Made by a program: the position numbers and the translations under genes. A DNA stretch of 64,000 nucleotides from the NCBI GenBank assembly GCA_905116865.2, contig CAJHNH020000721.1, forward strand, positions 149,782-213,781, given 5' to 3'. The first letter of the stretch is position 1, and every line of letters starts with the position of its first letter. The stretch comes from Candidula unifasciata. Lineage: Eukaryota; Mollusca; Gastropoda; Stylommatophora; Geomitridae. Positions 46,624 to 57,134 of the stretch are shown here, one piece after another. The notes under the pieces are model-generated. The model was not told where the DNA came from. It did not search any database and saw nothing but the letters and a program-made list of their open reading frames with translations.

Positions 46624-46885
46624 CAAGTAAAGGATCATTTACCACACCTTTAGGCGTTTTGGGCATATGATGCTAAAACTGTATTTTATAGACCAACTGG
46701 CACTCGGTGGTCAACATTACACCAGCCGCCTTTACTTCCCTAGGATTTACCTGGTACCACGTCAAGACTGGGTCAGCCAGGGAGTCAAGGTCATGTCTGA
46801 CAAAAACTCGACTCTGTTCGGATTCGAACTCATGACCTTCAGACAGAAGAAGAGCACTGGCCACTACACCGTAGCGGCTACAATC
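46624..46885 (-). repeat. SINE family C copy (-)
   Basis: AAGTAAAGGATCATTTACCA, GACCAACTGGCACTCGGTGG, CGCCTTTACTTCCCTAGGAT, CCTGGTACCACGTCAAGACT and the reversed tRNA-like end TCGGATTCGAACTCATGACC. Confidence 0.88.
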
Positions 46886-46900
46886 CCAATTATTGTTGTT

Positions 46901-47085
46901 GTTAGTTGCTTATTTCTGATAGGACGTTGCACAACCGACACCAGGATTGGCTGTAGTGGTTTTTTTCGGCAGATGTACGTCCAGTAGTTTGCCATTGCTT
47001 TCTGGACGGCCGGTTTCTCGATAACACTGTCAAAACCAACGCAAGGCGCAAGGCTTGCAGCTGCGATCGAATCCGGCACCCCGAT
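46901..47085 (-). repeat. tRNA-derived SINE family A, copy 5
   Basis: Reverse orientation: GTTAGTTGCTTATTTCTGAT, CAGTAGTTTGCCATTGCTTT, CTGTCAAAACCAACGCAAGG and CTGCGATCGAATCCGGCACC. Only 11 bp separate it from the next copy. Confidence 0.85.
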
Positions 47086-47096
47086 CCCAAATATAG

Positions 47097-47272
47097 GTTA
47101 GTTGCGTATTCTTAACAGGACGTTAAAGAACCAACCCCAACAGCCCCTGGCTGTTGTGTGGTTTCTCTAGGCAAATTTATGTCCAGTAGTTTGCCATTGC
47201 TTCTGGAATATCGGCTGTCTTGATATCACTGTCGAAACCAACGCAAGGCGCATGGCCCTCAGCTAATCCCAA
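47097..47272 (-). repeat. tRNA-derived SINE family A, copy 6
   Basis: Tandemly placed second reverse copy: GGTTAGTTGCGTATTCTTAA, TTTCTCTAGGCAAATTTATG, TCCAGTAGTTTGCCATTGCT and GTCGAAACCAACGCAAGGCG. It lacks most of the tRNA-like head. Confidence 0.85.
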
Positions 47273-47596
47273 TTATAGAATGAGAAAATAAACAGCTATA
47301 CGTTGTAAACACCTCCACACTGACTTCAGTTTAGCCAGACAGCATCTCTACCTCAAGTGCCAGCAGAAAGTAAATAGGAAATTATATTTTTGTAACGAGT
47401 TTAGCAGAATCTAAAAACTGGGGCTCTCGAAATCTGTTGCCACGATTTATCGGACTTCTTATTTGTTTTACTTTCCTAAACTACTTTAGAAACTATCAGG
47501 AAAGTTAAGCCGGGGATTAGATCTGGGCTGTTCAAACTGTCGAAGTAGCAGCTACTTGTACTTCATTTATATATATATATACACACACACTACATT

Positions 47597-47646
<50 letters not shown>

Positions 47647-48262
47647 AGCGTAATGTATGTGTGTAAGTAGGTAGGTTTTATTCATGCATGCATGTCAATA
47701 GATATGTATTGATTGGCACTCATAGTAATAGAAAGACAGGAGGACACACAAGACAGCATACAAATCTAAAGCTATAGTTACCAGTCCGGGACTCAAGACT
47801 GTCGCCTTCAACTGAAAGCGGTATTTTGATAATTTGCCTGAACTGTACATCGCACCTCAGAGTTAAAGTCGAGAGGGTCGACTTGTCTGCACCGTGCTTC
47901 ACCCCACATGGCTTGGTTCCTCATCGTAGAACGGCTAGCTGCCCGTGAGAGCGTCACACAATGCACACATTTCCCTGGCTTTAACGACGACCTCCATGAA
48001 TCCCCGTAAAACTGCACTCGGGAATTGAACGACGCGTTCGTATAAGGAATGCACGACTTTCAAAGCGCAAGGCCAACGGTTTGACCAGTTGGCCACTGAG
48101 ACTCCTTCCATGTCTCTCAGGCTCTGTGTTACACTGTTGGTATGTTTGTTCAGTCTTGACCTAGTTTGTGTAAAAGCAGTTACCTTTCCACAAGGAAAAG
48201 AGCAAACAGTAGCACTTAGAGTCCCCATCTTCTCTTCCACCTTGTACGTCATCGAAGTGTCA
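47273..48262. other. Unassigned; AC/AT palindromic microsatellite at 47568-47665
   Basis: The microsatellite runs TATATA-CACACA-CTACATTACACAC and then (AT)n-(GT)n-AGCGTAATGTATGTGTGT, forming an imperfect hairpin. Otherwise no gene or known repeat. Confidence 0.55.
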
Positions 48263-48298
48263 GGGGAGATGTAACATTCATTGATGTTACATCTCCCC
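48263..48298. repeat. Perfect 13-bp inverted repeat (hairpin)
   Basis: GGGGAGATGTAAC and GTTACATCTCCCC around a 10-base loop ATTCATTGAT. Confidence 0.9.
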
Positions 48299-48797
48299 CC
48301 GACATTTAGAGTATGTAACCTAAACCCACCAGGATTTTACCCTACACTGCAGTGAAATAGCAGGGCCTATAGTAGAAACAAGGAGTAGTAAGCCACCGTG
48401 CATGCATGTCAAAAAGGCAACTACAGATAGTTGACGTGAGACCGATACCTCTTTCCTGTAAAGCAAGCAGCTGCAAAATCCAGCCACTCATAAAGTTCAT
48501 GAAAAGTTTTTGCCGAGCTGGCCGAGGACCTTGTCTTGATTTGGAAGTTAAAATCATACAAAGATCTGGCAGCATTTGCCACTGTTACTCCCTTCTGTAT
48601 TTGCCACTTTTAGGGCGGTGTGTAGACACGGTGGTCGTTAGCCTGAGGTTTCAAGTTGTCCTCACGGACTGTGCAGGTTAGGATGCTTATTTTTGCCGCC
48701 TACAGAAGAACAGGAATCGCCTTACCAGTGGTGGAACTCGGGTTTCTGGCACGAAAGCTCGACTGTAACAGTTCAGACAGCAACTCCTCAACAGCAG
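48299..48797. other. Unassigned stretch
   Basis: No recognised element. Confidence 0.5.
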
Positions 48798-49080
48798 TAA
48801 GTAAAAAAGTAAAAGTAAAGGACCCTTTTCCACGCCTTTAGGGCATATAGGGCTAGACCTATGTTTTTTAGACTAATCAGCACAAGATGGGTGATGTGGT
48901 CAGCATCACGCCGGCCGCCTTTACTTCTTGAGACTGCACCCGGTACCCAGTCAAGTCAGCTGGTTGACCTGGTAGCCAAGGTCATTTTTGGAGAAGAAAA
49001 AAAGTCCGGCTCCGCCAGGGAGCGAACCCACGACCTTCGGATCCGCGGCGAGCGTCTAACCGCTCCGCCATGGTGACTCC
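48798..49080 (-). repeat. SINE family C, best full-length copy (-)
   Basis: Tail AAGTAAAAGTAAAGGACCCT, body AATCAGCACAAGATGGGTGA, CGCCGGCCGCCTTTACTTCT and CACCCGGTACCCAGTCAAG, then GGGAGCGAACCCACGACCTT and GCGAGCGTCTAACCGCTCCG (reversed box B and box A of a Leu/Ser-like tRNA with extra arm). Confidence 0.92.
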
Positions 49081-50338
49081 GTTGACAGCAATAGCAGACG
49101 TCTATCCCGCGTGACAGCCCATTGTTCTAACCGTTCGGCCAGCCGCTCAGACACATATAACTTTAAATTTGTTGAAGTATCATGTACCCAGTCGTTGCCG
49201 GGTCATGGACGAGGGTGAACTTTGGGAAAGAAGGGTCCTTTATTCCCAAAGGATCCTTACAACTTTTAGCTTTGCATGCACCTGTTCACCATCGTCACGC
49301 AAAACCAGCCAATCTGTTTGACTGTACGTTTTCTAATTCACCGGCGTAACCTGGAGAAAATATACAAAGGGCACAAACTACTTGCGATGATTCTCTTTTA
49401 TCTTCTACTGGCTCGCCTCATCGCACGCTCGCTGCCATCTCACAAACCGACATCACTCGACGAGCAGATAAAATGGACGACTGGAAAACAACACGATACT
49501 GTTCCAGTACTTTAATCTTCCACTCGCGGCTTACACTGCCGGCACATGAACTAGACAACTGTCCAGGCACACATTATAATGCAAGTGTCAACTATTACCT
49601 TCAAGCAGAAATCACAATCACACTAACATCTTGAACGAAACACAGCAGCTGTCCTGACAGACAAACTCAGACGACCCGCAGACATATTACTGGCCAGCTT
49701 TTTTCGCCAAGTTGGACTGGAACAAATTCACTCACAAAAACATCTGCTGAATCCACACATCATCCACCGCTGTCCATGCACACTGTTCCTAGGTCCAAAA
49801 CGAGACTGCTTACAAACCTTTTCTTCGCTATTATATAGCCCTCTGATCTTTCCTGTTCTCGAATATTCTGGATTCATTCTCACGAATTTCCCACTGTTGA
49901 AAGTCGTGTCTGACCCGTGATAATTCACATTTCACACAAATCCTATGAACAATCATGTTTCACATAAAACCTGACTTTCAGATGTCTCTCATGAAACTCA
50001 AGACATAAATCTCGTGTTATCTCAGCCAGTCAAAACATTCGTCTTACATCTATTACTGACGTCATCTATCGGGCATAAATTAATGAGGAGAAAATGACTC
50101 ACTACACTACTACACAGGACCTCTGAAGCGATGCTTGCCACTCTGCACCGAATATACCTGTATTCACCTTTCTCAACATGCTCTGTGAATCAGTTACAAT
50201 TACGAAACGTACGTAAAGCTGGTTCCATCTCCATTCTCAATCTAGATTGTGTGTTACATGCAAGGATTTGCTGCACCAAGCAGCGTCAGTTCGTTTTTGC
50301 TATGTGCACTTCTTCTTCCTCTCAACTTAGAGTCATCT
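49081..50338. other. iGluR intron 5, unassigned part
   Basis: No gene, splice-flanked frame or repeat family recognised. Confidence 0.5.
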
Positions 50339-50346
50339 GTATTGAT

Positions 50347-50746
50347 TACTGGTTCTCAACCATCCTGACGCCGCCACCCTTTAATACAGTGTTCCTCATT
50401 TTGTGGCCACCCTTTATTACAGTGTTCCTCATGTTGTGGCGACCCTTTAATACAGTGTTCCTCATGTTGTGGCGACCCTTTAATACAGTGTTCCTCATGT
50501 TGTGGCGATCCTTTAATACAGTGTTCCTCATGTTGTAGCGACCCTTTAATACAGTGTTCCTCAAGTTGTAGCGACCCTTTAATACAGTGTTCCTCATGTT
50601 GTGGCGCCCCAAACCATACAGTTAATATAGTTGCTACTTCATAACTTCAATGAATATGTGTTTTCCGAAGGTCTTAGGTGACCCTTGTGAAAGGGTCGTT
50701 CGACCCACACAAAAAGAGGTCGTGACCTGTATGTTGAGAACAGCTG
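50347..50746. mobile_element. SPIN-like hAT MITE with internal minisatellite expansion
   Basis: Ends TACTGGTTCTCAACC and TGTTGAGAACAGCTG form hAT-type inverted repeats. Flanks gtattgat (50339-50346) and gtgtagat (50747-50754) agree at six of eight bases, as expected of an aged 8-bp duplication. Internal landmarks ACCCTTTAATACAGTGTTCC, GTTGCTACTTCATAACTTCA, GTGTTTTCCGAAGGTCTTAG and GTGAAAGGGTCGTTCGACCC are in SPIN order. The left half carries a 33-bp tandem expansion. No transposase. Confidence 0.88.
50378..50608 (+). repeat. 33-bp minisatellite within the SPIN-like element
   Basis: About seven units of ACCCTTTAATACAGTGTTCC followed by TCATGTTGTGGCG, with small variants (TTGTGGCC, TTGTAGCG). 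The frames open on both strands through the array follow from the unit length being a multiple of three. Confidence 0.95.
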
Positions 50747-50754
50747 GTGTAGAT

Positions 50755-51087
50755 AATCACTTAGGCCGGAATTGTCATGCACCATTTGTTGAAGGAATTC
50801 TGCAGTTTCCGATAGCCACTCCATGCAGTTTCCGCTAGCCACTCCTTGCCATCACGACCCAGTATGGCCTTTTGGTTTTGAATGTTTCCTGTTGTTTATA
50901 TCTAAAATATGCAACTGACCAGATGCAGCGACACATGTCACGCAACCAAATGTACGTTCTGTTATGCTTTCTTTGTTCAGATTGACAACAGAGAAACAGT
51001 GGCCTAATTCTGTGATGACTGCTTGTTCATTGAATGATCTCCACAATAACTAATGCATCCCCGACTATTTATTGTTCATGTAATTTT
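50755..51087. other. Unassigned stretch
   Basis: Short local repetition GCAGTTTCCGATAGCCACTC / GCAGTTTCCGCTAGCCACTC at 50802-50843. Nothing else recognised. Confidence 0.5.
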
Positions 51088-51324
51088 AGTGCGTCAGCGA
51101 CTGTGAATTAGGCATTGCGAACGCGCTTCGTAATGCTGGTATGTGCTGTTCGATCCCAGGTGCAGGGGAATTTGCAGCAGACCGCCTTGCGTTGTTTTCT
51201 ACAGGGGTATCGAGAGCTGACCGCCCAGAAAGCAATGGCAAACAATTAGACATAAAGAGTGGGAAAACCAAATGTTGTGGTTGGATCTGCAACGTCTTGT
51301 AACGGATACGAAACTATCTAACTA
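51088..51324 (+). repeat. tRNA-derived SINE family A, copy 7, abutting iGluR exon 6
   Basis: TTAGGCATTGCGAACGCGCT, CTGTTCGATCCCAGGTGCAG, CCTTGCGTTGTTTTCTAC, GACCGCCCAGAAAGCAATGG and the tail TGCAACGTCTTGTAACGGAT. The tail ends about 16-20 bp before the exon 6 acceptor AG at 51339-51340 and contains CTAAC. Confidence 0.9.
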
Positions 51325-51340
51325 TTGGTGCCTGTTGCAG

Positions 51341-51469
51341 GAGGCACCATTTGTTCAGAGAAAGCTGGACAAACACATGGACCCCGATGACTTGCAGTTT
51401 GAAGGATTTCTCATCGACATTCTTCAGGAGATGGTCAAACTGCTGCACTTTCAGTTCATCATCTCAGAG
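51341..51469 (+). CDS. iGluR exon 6: S1 ligand-binding segment
   Basis: The exon is 129 nt, 43 codons, phase 0, between gcctgttgcag and gtgagt. It begins EAPFVQRKLD and contains FEGFLIDILQEMVKLLHFQF, the 'FEGyCiDLL..la..lgF.Y' signature of iGluR S1. This forms the first helix and strand of the clamshell upper lobe. A tRNA-derived SINE ends about 20 bp upstream, so the acceptor lacks the long pyrimidine tract seen at other exons of the gene. Confidence 0.97.
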
Positions 51470-52197
51470 GTGAGTCATTTCTTGAACGTCGTCGTCATTA
51501 TCTTCATTGTTGTCACCGTCTCATCACTGTATGATAACGCTGACGTGGCTAAGGCTCATTGGACAATGCAGTAGAACGTACAGGAGAATCCCTACATTGA
51601 AAGATTAATTCAACAGTAAGTGGGTAGATGGTCTGGAAGCTCTTCAACATTGAGGGAGAAACAGGCGGACTTTTAATCAGATTCTATTAGCATGTCGACT
51701 CTTCTTTAGACGCTGAAGAAGGGGACAGTGCACTTAAGGGAACGTCCTGATTTCAATGATGTCAGTTCTTTTTATTTTTTATTTTTTTTATTCCTTCATT
51801 TATCATGTTCTTTAGCACACGAATATTTTAAAGAATGTAGCAGACTAGCAGCTTTTGGCAAAAATAAATGTCTTTGGCTTTTTGATTCACAAAAAGCCTT
51901 GAAAATATTACATTGTTTATTTTAAAATTGAGTTGAAATAATAATATAACAGATTATTACAAATACAAGTGCACTCAATTTTAAAACTGCCTAACCCCCA
52001 CCCCCCTCTTTTCAGGTGGGAGACCATTGGTCTGGGCAATATGAACTGTCCACGTCTAATTGTTGTAATAAGTTTATGACTGTCATCTGATTTTCTGCTT
52101 CGCCAACAATGCAACACCAAATCATAGCATCAGTTATCCGGTCTGCACACCTGCAAGATTTGTTATCTAGCCTACTCTTTGTTTCTGTCTGCTCTAG
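51470..52197. other. iGluR intron 6, unassigned
   Basis: No repeat family or exon recognised. Confidence 0.55.
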
Positions 52198-52269
52198 GTT
52201 CCTGATAAAAAGTTTGGAAGTCTTAAGAAAGATGGATGGACCGGTATGGTCAGACAACTGGTTGACAAT
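52198..52269 (+). CDS. iGluR exon 7: S1 segment with W-T-G-M-V-R
   Basis: A short exon of 72 nt and 24 codons, phase 0, between gtctgctctag and gtgagt. The peptide is VPDKKFGSLKKDGWTGMVRQ followed by LVDN. It matches the conserved 'G.WNGMVREL..' block just before 'KADLAIAPLT', which begins the next exon. An AG dinucleotide repeat starts about 50 bp after the donor. Confidence 0.96.
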
Positions 52270-52315
52270 GTGAGTGATCTTCTATATATATGTATATATT
52301 TATATACATAAGAGA

Positions 52316-52321
52316 AGGAGA

Positions 52322-52383
<62 letters not shown>

Positions 52384-52410
52384 AAGAGAGAGAGAGTGAG
52401 AGAGAGAGAG
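52316..52410 (+). repeat. (AG)n microsatellite
   Basis: Near-perfect AG repeats shortly after exon 7. Confidence 0.97.
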
Positions 52411-52514
52411 TACTGAATTGTCATTTTAACTTTCAGTTTTTCTGTTGTCTAATGTGTGCCCTAACCATTCACCATTTCTCACCTCCATGAAAGCTAATGG
52501 TTCACACATATGTT

Positions 52515-52716
52515 TTTTAGTTTTCCATACACCAGTCGGCAATCGGTTTGTGATGTAGTTACGCCACTCCGAACGCCTTTACTTCCCATAATGTTACCTG
52601 GCAGGGTCGACCTGAGAGCCAAGGTCAGTCTTGCAAAAGTCCAGCTCAGTCAGGTCCTGAACCTACGACGTTCGGATCAGCACTCGAACGTCTTCCCGCT
52701 ATGCCACGGCGGCTCA
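52515..52716 (-). repeat. SINE family C copy (-)
   Basis: ACCAGTCGGCAATCGGTTTG, GCCTTTACTTCCCATAATGT, CCTGAGAGCCAAGGTCAG and CCTGAACCTACGACGTTCGG with the reversed head CGTCTTCCCGCTATGCCAC. Confidence 0.85.
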
Positions 52717-52898
52717 ACGCAATAGGTAGTAACAGCAGTTTCAATAATCACATATTTATTCTACACTTATAGAAATCCAACTGTAGAAGTATTTTTAACC
52801 CACTTACCATTCACGGGACTGCTTCTTCTTCTTGGAGTCTTATCGGAAAAGGCTGAAAGTGCTAAACACTACCCAGGATTAATCTATTTATCTACTTT

Positions 52899-53092
52899 TA
52901 CCCCACCAGGACATCACACAAGCGATAAACACCCGATGACACAAAGTGCCACCATGTGGATGAGAATCACTGTGGAGAGGTCCCAGAAACCGCGTTCAGC
53001 CATTTACCATATTTATGGCCGGGCTATATTGCGGCCCCTGGCAAAAGCCAGAGCAGGGCTTCAAATAAGGAAAAATTGCATCCCACAAAGAG
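52899..53092 (-). repeat. SINE-like family B, copy 4
   Basis: Reverse orientation, in the intron before iGluR exon 8: TACCCCACCAGGACATCACA, AAAGTGCCACCATGTGGATG, GGGCTATATTGCGGCCCCTG and CAGGGCTTCAAATAAGG. Confidence 0.9.
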
Positions 53093-53464
53093 ATGACGTT
53101 TGCATACAAATAATTTTTAGAGCTTGTTTGTGAATTGGAACATTAAGCGTGTGCAACTACTGATCTCTCGTAACTGCTGCTTTCATTGAAGATAAACTGC
53201 ATTTCTATAAGCGTGCTGTTCATGAAGGTACTTCTGGCGGGTGACCTATGTTTTTAATGCGTGTGTATGCTAAGCGTGTGTATGCTATTTGCTTAGCTGA
53301 GTTTTCAATATGTGTCATTTTTCCCCCACCAGGAACAGCAGTGTAAACATTTTTTGTGGTTTTCTTTAGAACCGGAACCGGAACAACTTTGAATTGACCC
53401 GTTTACTTTGGAGCTGGAAATGCGACTACCTGATTTTTTTTTTCTTTCTTTTCATGACTGGTAG

Positions 53465-53620
53465 AAAGCAGACATCGCTCTAGCGCCCTTTCAGATGTCC
53501 ACCCCACGAGCCGAAGTGGTGGATTTTACCAAACCTTTCATGACAAAAGGGACCACAGTGGTGGTGAGGCGACCTGATCCCAAGATTTGGATGTTTCAGT
53601 TTCTTTCACCTTTCTCTAAT
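53465..53620 (+). CDS. iGluR exon 8: S1 agonist-binding core and pre-M1
   Basis: The exon is 156 nt, 52 codons, phase 0, between catgactggtag and gtgagt. It begins KADIALAPFQMSTPRAEVVD, then FTKPFM, and ends FQFLSPFSN. In known iGluRs the Arg of this block (here codon cga, 53507-53509) holds the alpha-carboxylate of the agonist. It is retained, so amino-acid binding is plausible. The usual 'PLT' is PFQ here, so the hydroxyl side chain is missing, although kainate receptors also vary at that spot. 'FLSPFS' is the pre-M1 cuff. Confidence 0.98.
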
Positions 53621-53776
53621 GTGAGTATTTAGAAATCATCATCATCATCATCGCCATCTCATCATAGTCAACATCATCTCATCATCATCGTTATTATCCC
53701 GTTCATATCAACATCACATGACATCAGCGATCACTGTATATGAGACAGCTACACAAGAAATATGACTTTGGCTCCC

Positions 53777-53948
53777 AGGTCGACCCAGCCTTGAGTAGGT
53801 ACCGGGTACAGCCCGGAAGTAAATGCGGTCGGCGTGAGCTTACCACTTCACCCATCTTGTGCCGGTGGTCTATAAAAATATAGGTCTAGTCCTATATTCC
53901 CTATACGCATTATGACGTGGAAAGGGATCCTTTACTTTACTTTACACA
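53777..53948 (+). repeat. SINE family C, partial copy (+)
   Basis: CAGGTCGACCCAGCCTTGAG, GTACCGGGTACAGCCCGGAA, GTAAATGCGGTCGGCGTGAG, CCGGTGGTCTATAAAAATAT and GTGGAAAGGGATCCTTTACT. The tail is (TTTAC)n. Confidence 0.88.
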
Positions 53949-54634
53949 CAAGAAATATATACAACAGTCACATAAAAAAAAATCCTGCGACTATTTCGCT
54001 TAGGCTATGACTAATGCTGCTACAACAACAAACAAAAAGCACATAAAAAGCAACTACTACTGCTGCTGCTGCTTTTACCGCCACCACCATTTACTACATT
54101 TACGGCAGTGAGCACTGTTTCTGTTTCTGTTAATACTGCTTAGATTAAAACTAATACTGCACTTGAGTATTCATTACCGTTTTGTTACTATAAAAACTAT
54201 TTCTGGTCTCTTTCCTACGCTGAGTTTCTAGTCCCAGCTTTTATTTAAAAAAAAAAAAAATTTTCTTGATATGATCAGCTCGACTGCGCCCTTTCTTTTA
54301 CCATCACTGTTATAGCTAGCAGGATGTTGTACTTTGGGTGGCTGCGGGGCGCCATTTGAGAGAAACAAGAATAGACCCACTGCCTACCTAACAAGCATGT
54401 CGCAATAGGCTACTAAATAGGGACTCCTTCAAAATCGGAGTGCCTCTTTCCGAGAGATGCGAAACTAACAGTCTTCATACACATATCAGATCCGTAACCT
54501 GGGTGAGCAAATCTTTCCGCTGGAGTTTACAGCTGGTGAGCCCGAAGACGAAGAAAAAGATGTATGTGGAAAACGAAACAACTTTATCGCATTCTTCATC
54601 TGAATAAGTACGTTCTTTTCTTTGATAACTTCAG
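53949..54634. other. iGluR intron 8, unassigned part
   Basis: Triplet-biased (CTG/CTA) patch at 54050-54090. No other feature. Confidence 0.55.
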
Positions 54635-54795
54635 ATCGTGTGGTCGGCCATCTTTGTTGCTTTCGTGGGGACAAGTCTGATGCTGTTTGCGGTCAGTAGA
54701 GTCAACTCGGACAGGCAGGCCAAGTACACACACAACCTGAGGGAGAGCTTCTGGTACATGTGGGGTACCTTGTTGCGTGGGAGCCTCAACGGCAG
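54635..54795 (+). CDS. iGluR exon 9: M1 and pore loop (Arg at Q/R site)
   Basis: The exon is 161 nt: 53 codons plus AG, which with C of exon 10 makes Ser. It lies between gataacttcag and gtaacg. M1 is IVWSAIFVAFVGTSLMLFAV. After a loop, ESFWYMWGTLLRGSLNG corresponds to the M2 re-entrant pore helix. Aligned without gaps to AMPA/kainate receptors, the Q/R-site residue is Arg, codon CGT at 54776-54778, fixed in the genome. In known channels Arg here gives low calcium permeability and low polyamine block. Whether this holds here is inference. Confidence 0.97.
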
Positions 54796-56123
54796 GTAAC
54801 GATCAAAATCATCATCATCATCATCATCATCACAGTCTATCATCATTGTCATCCTTATCCTGCGGGATACCATGATGTGGGCGAGACTGAACGACAGAAA
54901 GCCATCATGATGTTTATCGGTGTAAGAAGTTATTTTCTCCTTCGTTAAAAGCGTATCTCATTATCATAAATTATTCCAAGTGGGTGGTATTCACAATAAT
55001 CTATGTCTGAACAAAGCGAGTGTCAAATCGAGGCAAACATGAACTTTGTGCAGTTTTGCCAAAATCTTGCCAAACGAAGAAAACATGAATCTTAAGAACA
55101 GTCTGGAAATTTACGTGAAAAGGAAGATGCGTTTTAAGCCGTAAGAATATGAGATAGTCTAGTCCTGTTCAAGATCCTGGGACAGTGATGTCTGGTAGCG
55201 CTGGAACAGTGAAAGTTAAGTGAGTCTACAAGCAAATTAATGTCTGATCAAGCGTCGACCAGGGGTCCCGAGAAAACTTGGCCATCTTGTTCAGCTGTCC
55301 GTGTGAGTGGCTGTGAATACAGCTTGGTGAGAATTTTTATCGCGGTTTGTCGTTACATTTCTGCCTCACCGGCAGATGTCCGATTTTTACTGTGGCCATC
55401 TGAGAATGAGATGTCCCTCGAACGATAATAAAGGAAAGTTGTTATCGGCTGTTCTACATTTCTCAACGTGTTTTCATATTTCAATCATGATGTGCTGAAG
55501 TAATTGTCAATGTGTCTTTGAAGACTGCATGCATTATAGCCAAGAGAGTAATTGCAACCTGCATCGACGTCATTATTATTATCATCGTCGTCATCATTGC
55601 CAAAATTAAAATTCATCGTCACCATCATCGTCATCATCATCATCACTGTCAGTAACGCCAACATCACAGTCATCATCCTCATCACCATCACCATTGTCAG
55701 TAACGTCACCATGATTGTCGTCATCATTATCGTCATTATCATCATTGACAAAAATGTCACTATAATCATCATTATCATCATCATCGTCGTCGTCGTCATC
55801 ATTAAATTAGACACCTTACTGTTCGTTGCCTAAATGGCAATTAATCGTAATAAACATTATGTTCATTTTTGTCATCATTATCATCATCATCGTCCTAATT
55901 TTATTTATGGGATTATCGTCACCGCTTGTGTGATCTATGGAAGAATACTAGAGAAAGAGACGTTTTATTTTGTCTTAACATCCAAATGAAGAAACGAAAA
56001 GAATGACTCAAGTTAAACGTAACTTTATTTTGACTATCTGAATGTCTCCTGTCTGTTGCACCTGTGTATCGTATAATACTTTGTATGTAAATACCTGATA
56101 GGCTTCTTTGTTATTTCCTGCAG
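54796..56123. other. iGluR intron 9; ATC-rich imperfect repeat at 55565-55905
   Basis: Imperfect ATC/GTC triplets at 54810-54850 and 55565-55905. No exon or known element. Confidence 0.65.
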
Positions 56124-56274
56124 CCCTCACGCCATCTCGTCACGCATCATCTCCTCTGCCTGGTGGTTCTTCTGTCTGATCTTGTCGTCCATTTACACTG
56201 CCAATCTGGCAGCTTTCCTCACCATTACCATTGGTGACATCGGAATCAACACTGCCCAGGACCTAGCTCAACAG
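56124..56274 (+). CDS. iGluR exon 10: M3 gate and linker to S2
   Basis: The exon is 151 nt: one base completing Ser, then 50 codons, phase 0 at the end, between atttcctgcag and gtaggc. It encodes [20 protein letters not shown] and then [16 protein letters not shown]. This is the M3 gate with the iGluR signature SYTANLAAF, but Ile replaces the Ser before Tyr. The 'TVERM' that usually follows is ITIGD here. It ends NTAQDLAQQ, matching the 'saddLa.Q' start of S2. Confidence 0.98.
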
Positions 56275-57134
56275 GTAGGCCACATAAATTGATGTATATT
56301 CTCCTGTAATGCATATGTCTTACAACACATCGGACAATGAGAGAAGAGTACACACATATACACACAGATACACACATAATGGTAGTAGGGAGAAAAGGAG
56401 AGTGCGTGCCTCTGAAAAACAAATATATATAAAAAGAGAGAGAGACAGAGCGAGAGAGAGACAGAGCGAGAGAGAGAGAGAGAGGAGGGGAGAAGGGTTA
56501 GGGGGGGGGGGTGGTACGGAGATAGGTAAAGAGATCGACAAAAAGACATTTAGACATATAGATAGACATATACACTGACCGCTAGATAAATAGAATGAAC
56601 GAAAACAGTTTATTTTTAAAGGGCTAGGAATTGGTCATACAGGCCAGTCTTACATTCTGCACTTCTATTATGCCTCCTTTCATACATCATTTCATTCATA
56701 CGTCAAGTATAGACAGACAGATAGAGAGATAAATAGAAAGATCTATAAAGATAAGGAGATATATATAGACCGAGAAAGAGAGATAGAGATAAGAGTATGG
56801 AAGCAGACAGAGACAAAAAAATCACTACTGGTATTATCGTCCTCTTCATTAAATTCAAAACCATTATCTCCACTATTTCATTGTTGTTATCATTCTTCTA
56901 ATCATCATCATCGTTATCTTCATCATACCTATGATAATCACCACAAGCATCGTCATTATCATCAGTAATGTCTCTAATTATTGTCGTCATCACGATAACC
57001 AATCATGACACTTTCTTCACCAGTTTTATCGCAATCTTTGCCTTCATAAGCATCATCAAAATCAACATCACAACAACTGTTTAAAAACACGACAAAATAA
57101 CTTCATCTTGCAGCAGTATTCTCTCCCCCGGCAG
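56275..57134. other. iGluR intron 10; AG- and ATC-rich low complexity
   Basis: An AG-rich stretch at 56430-56490 runs into a G-run at 56501-56511, and ATC-rich patches lie at 56880-57060. No element recognised. Confidence 0.65.
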
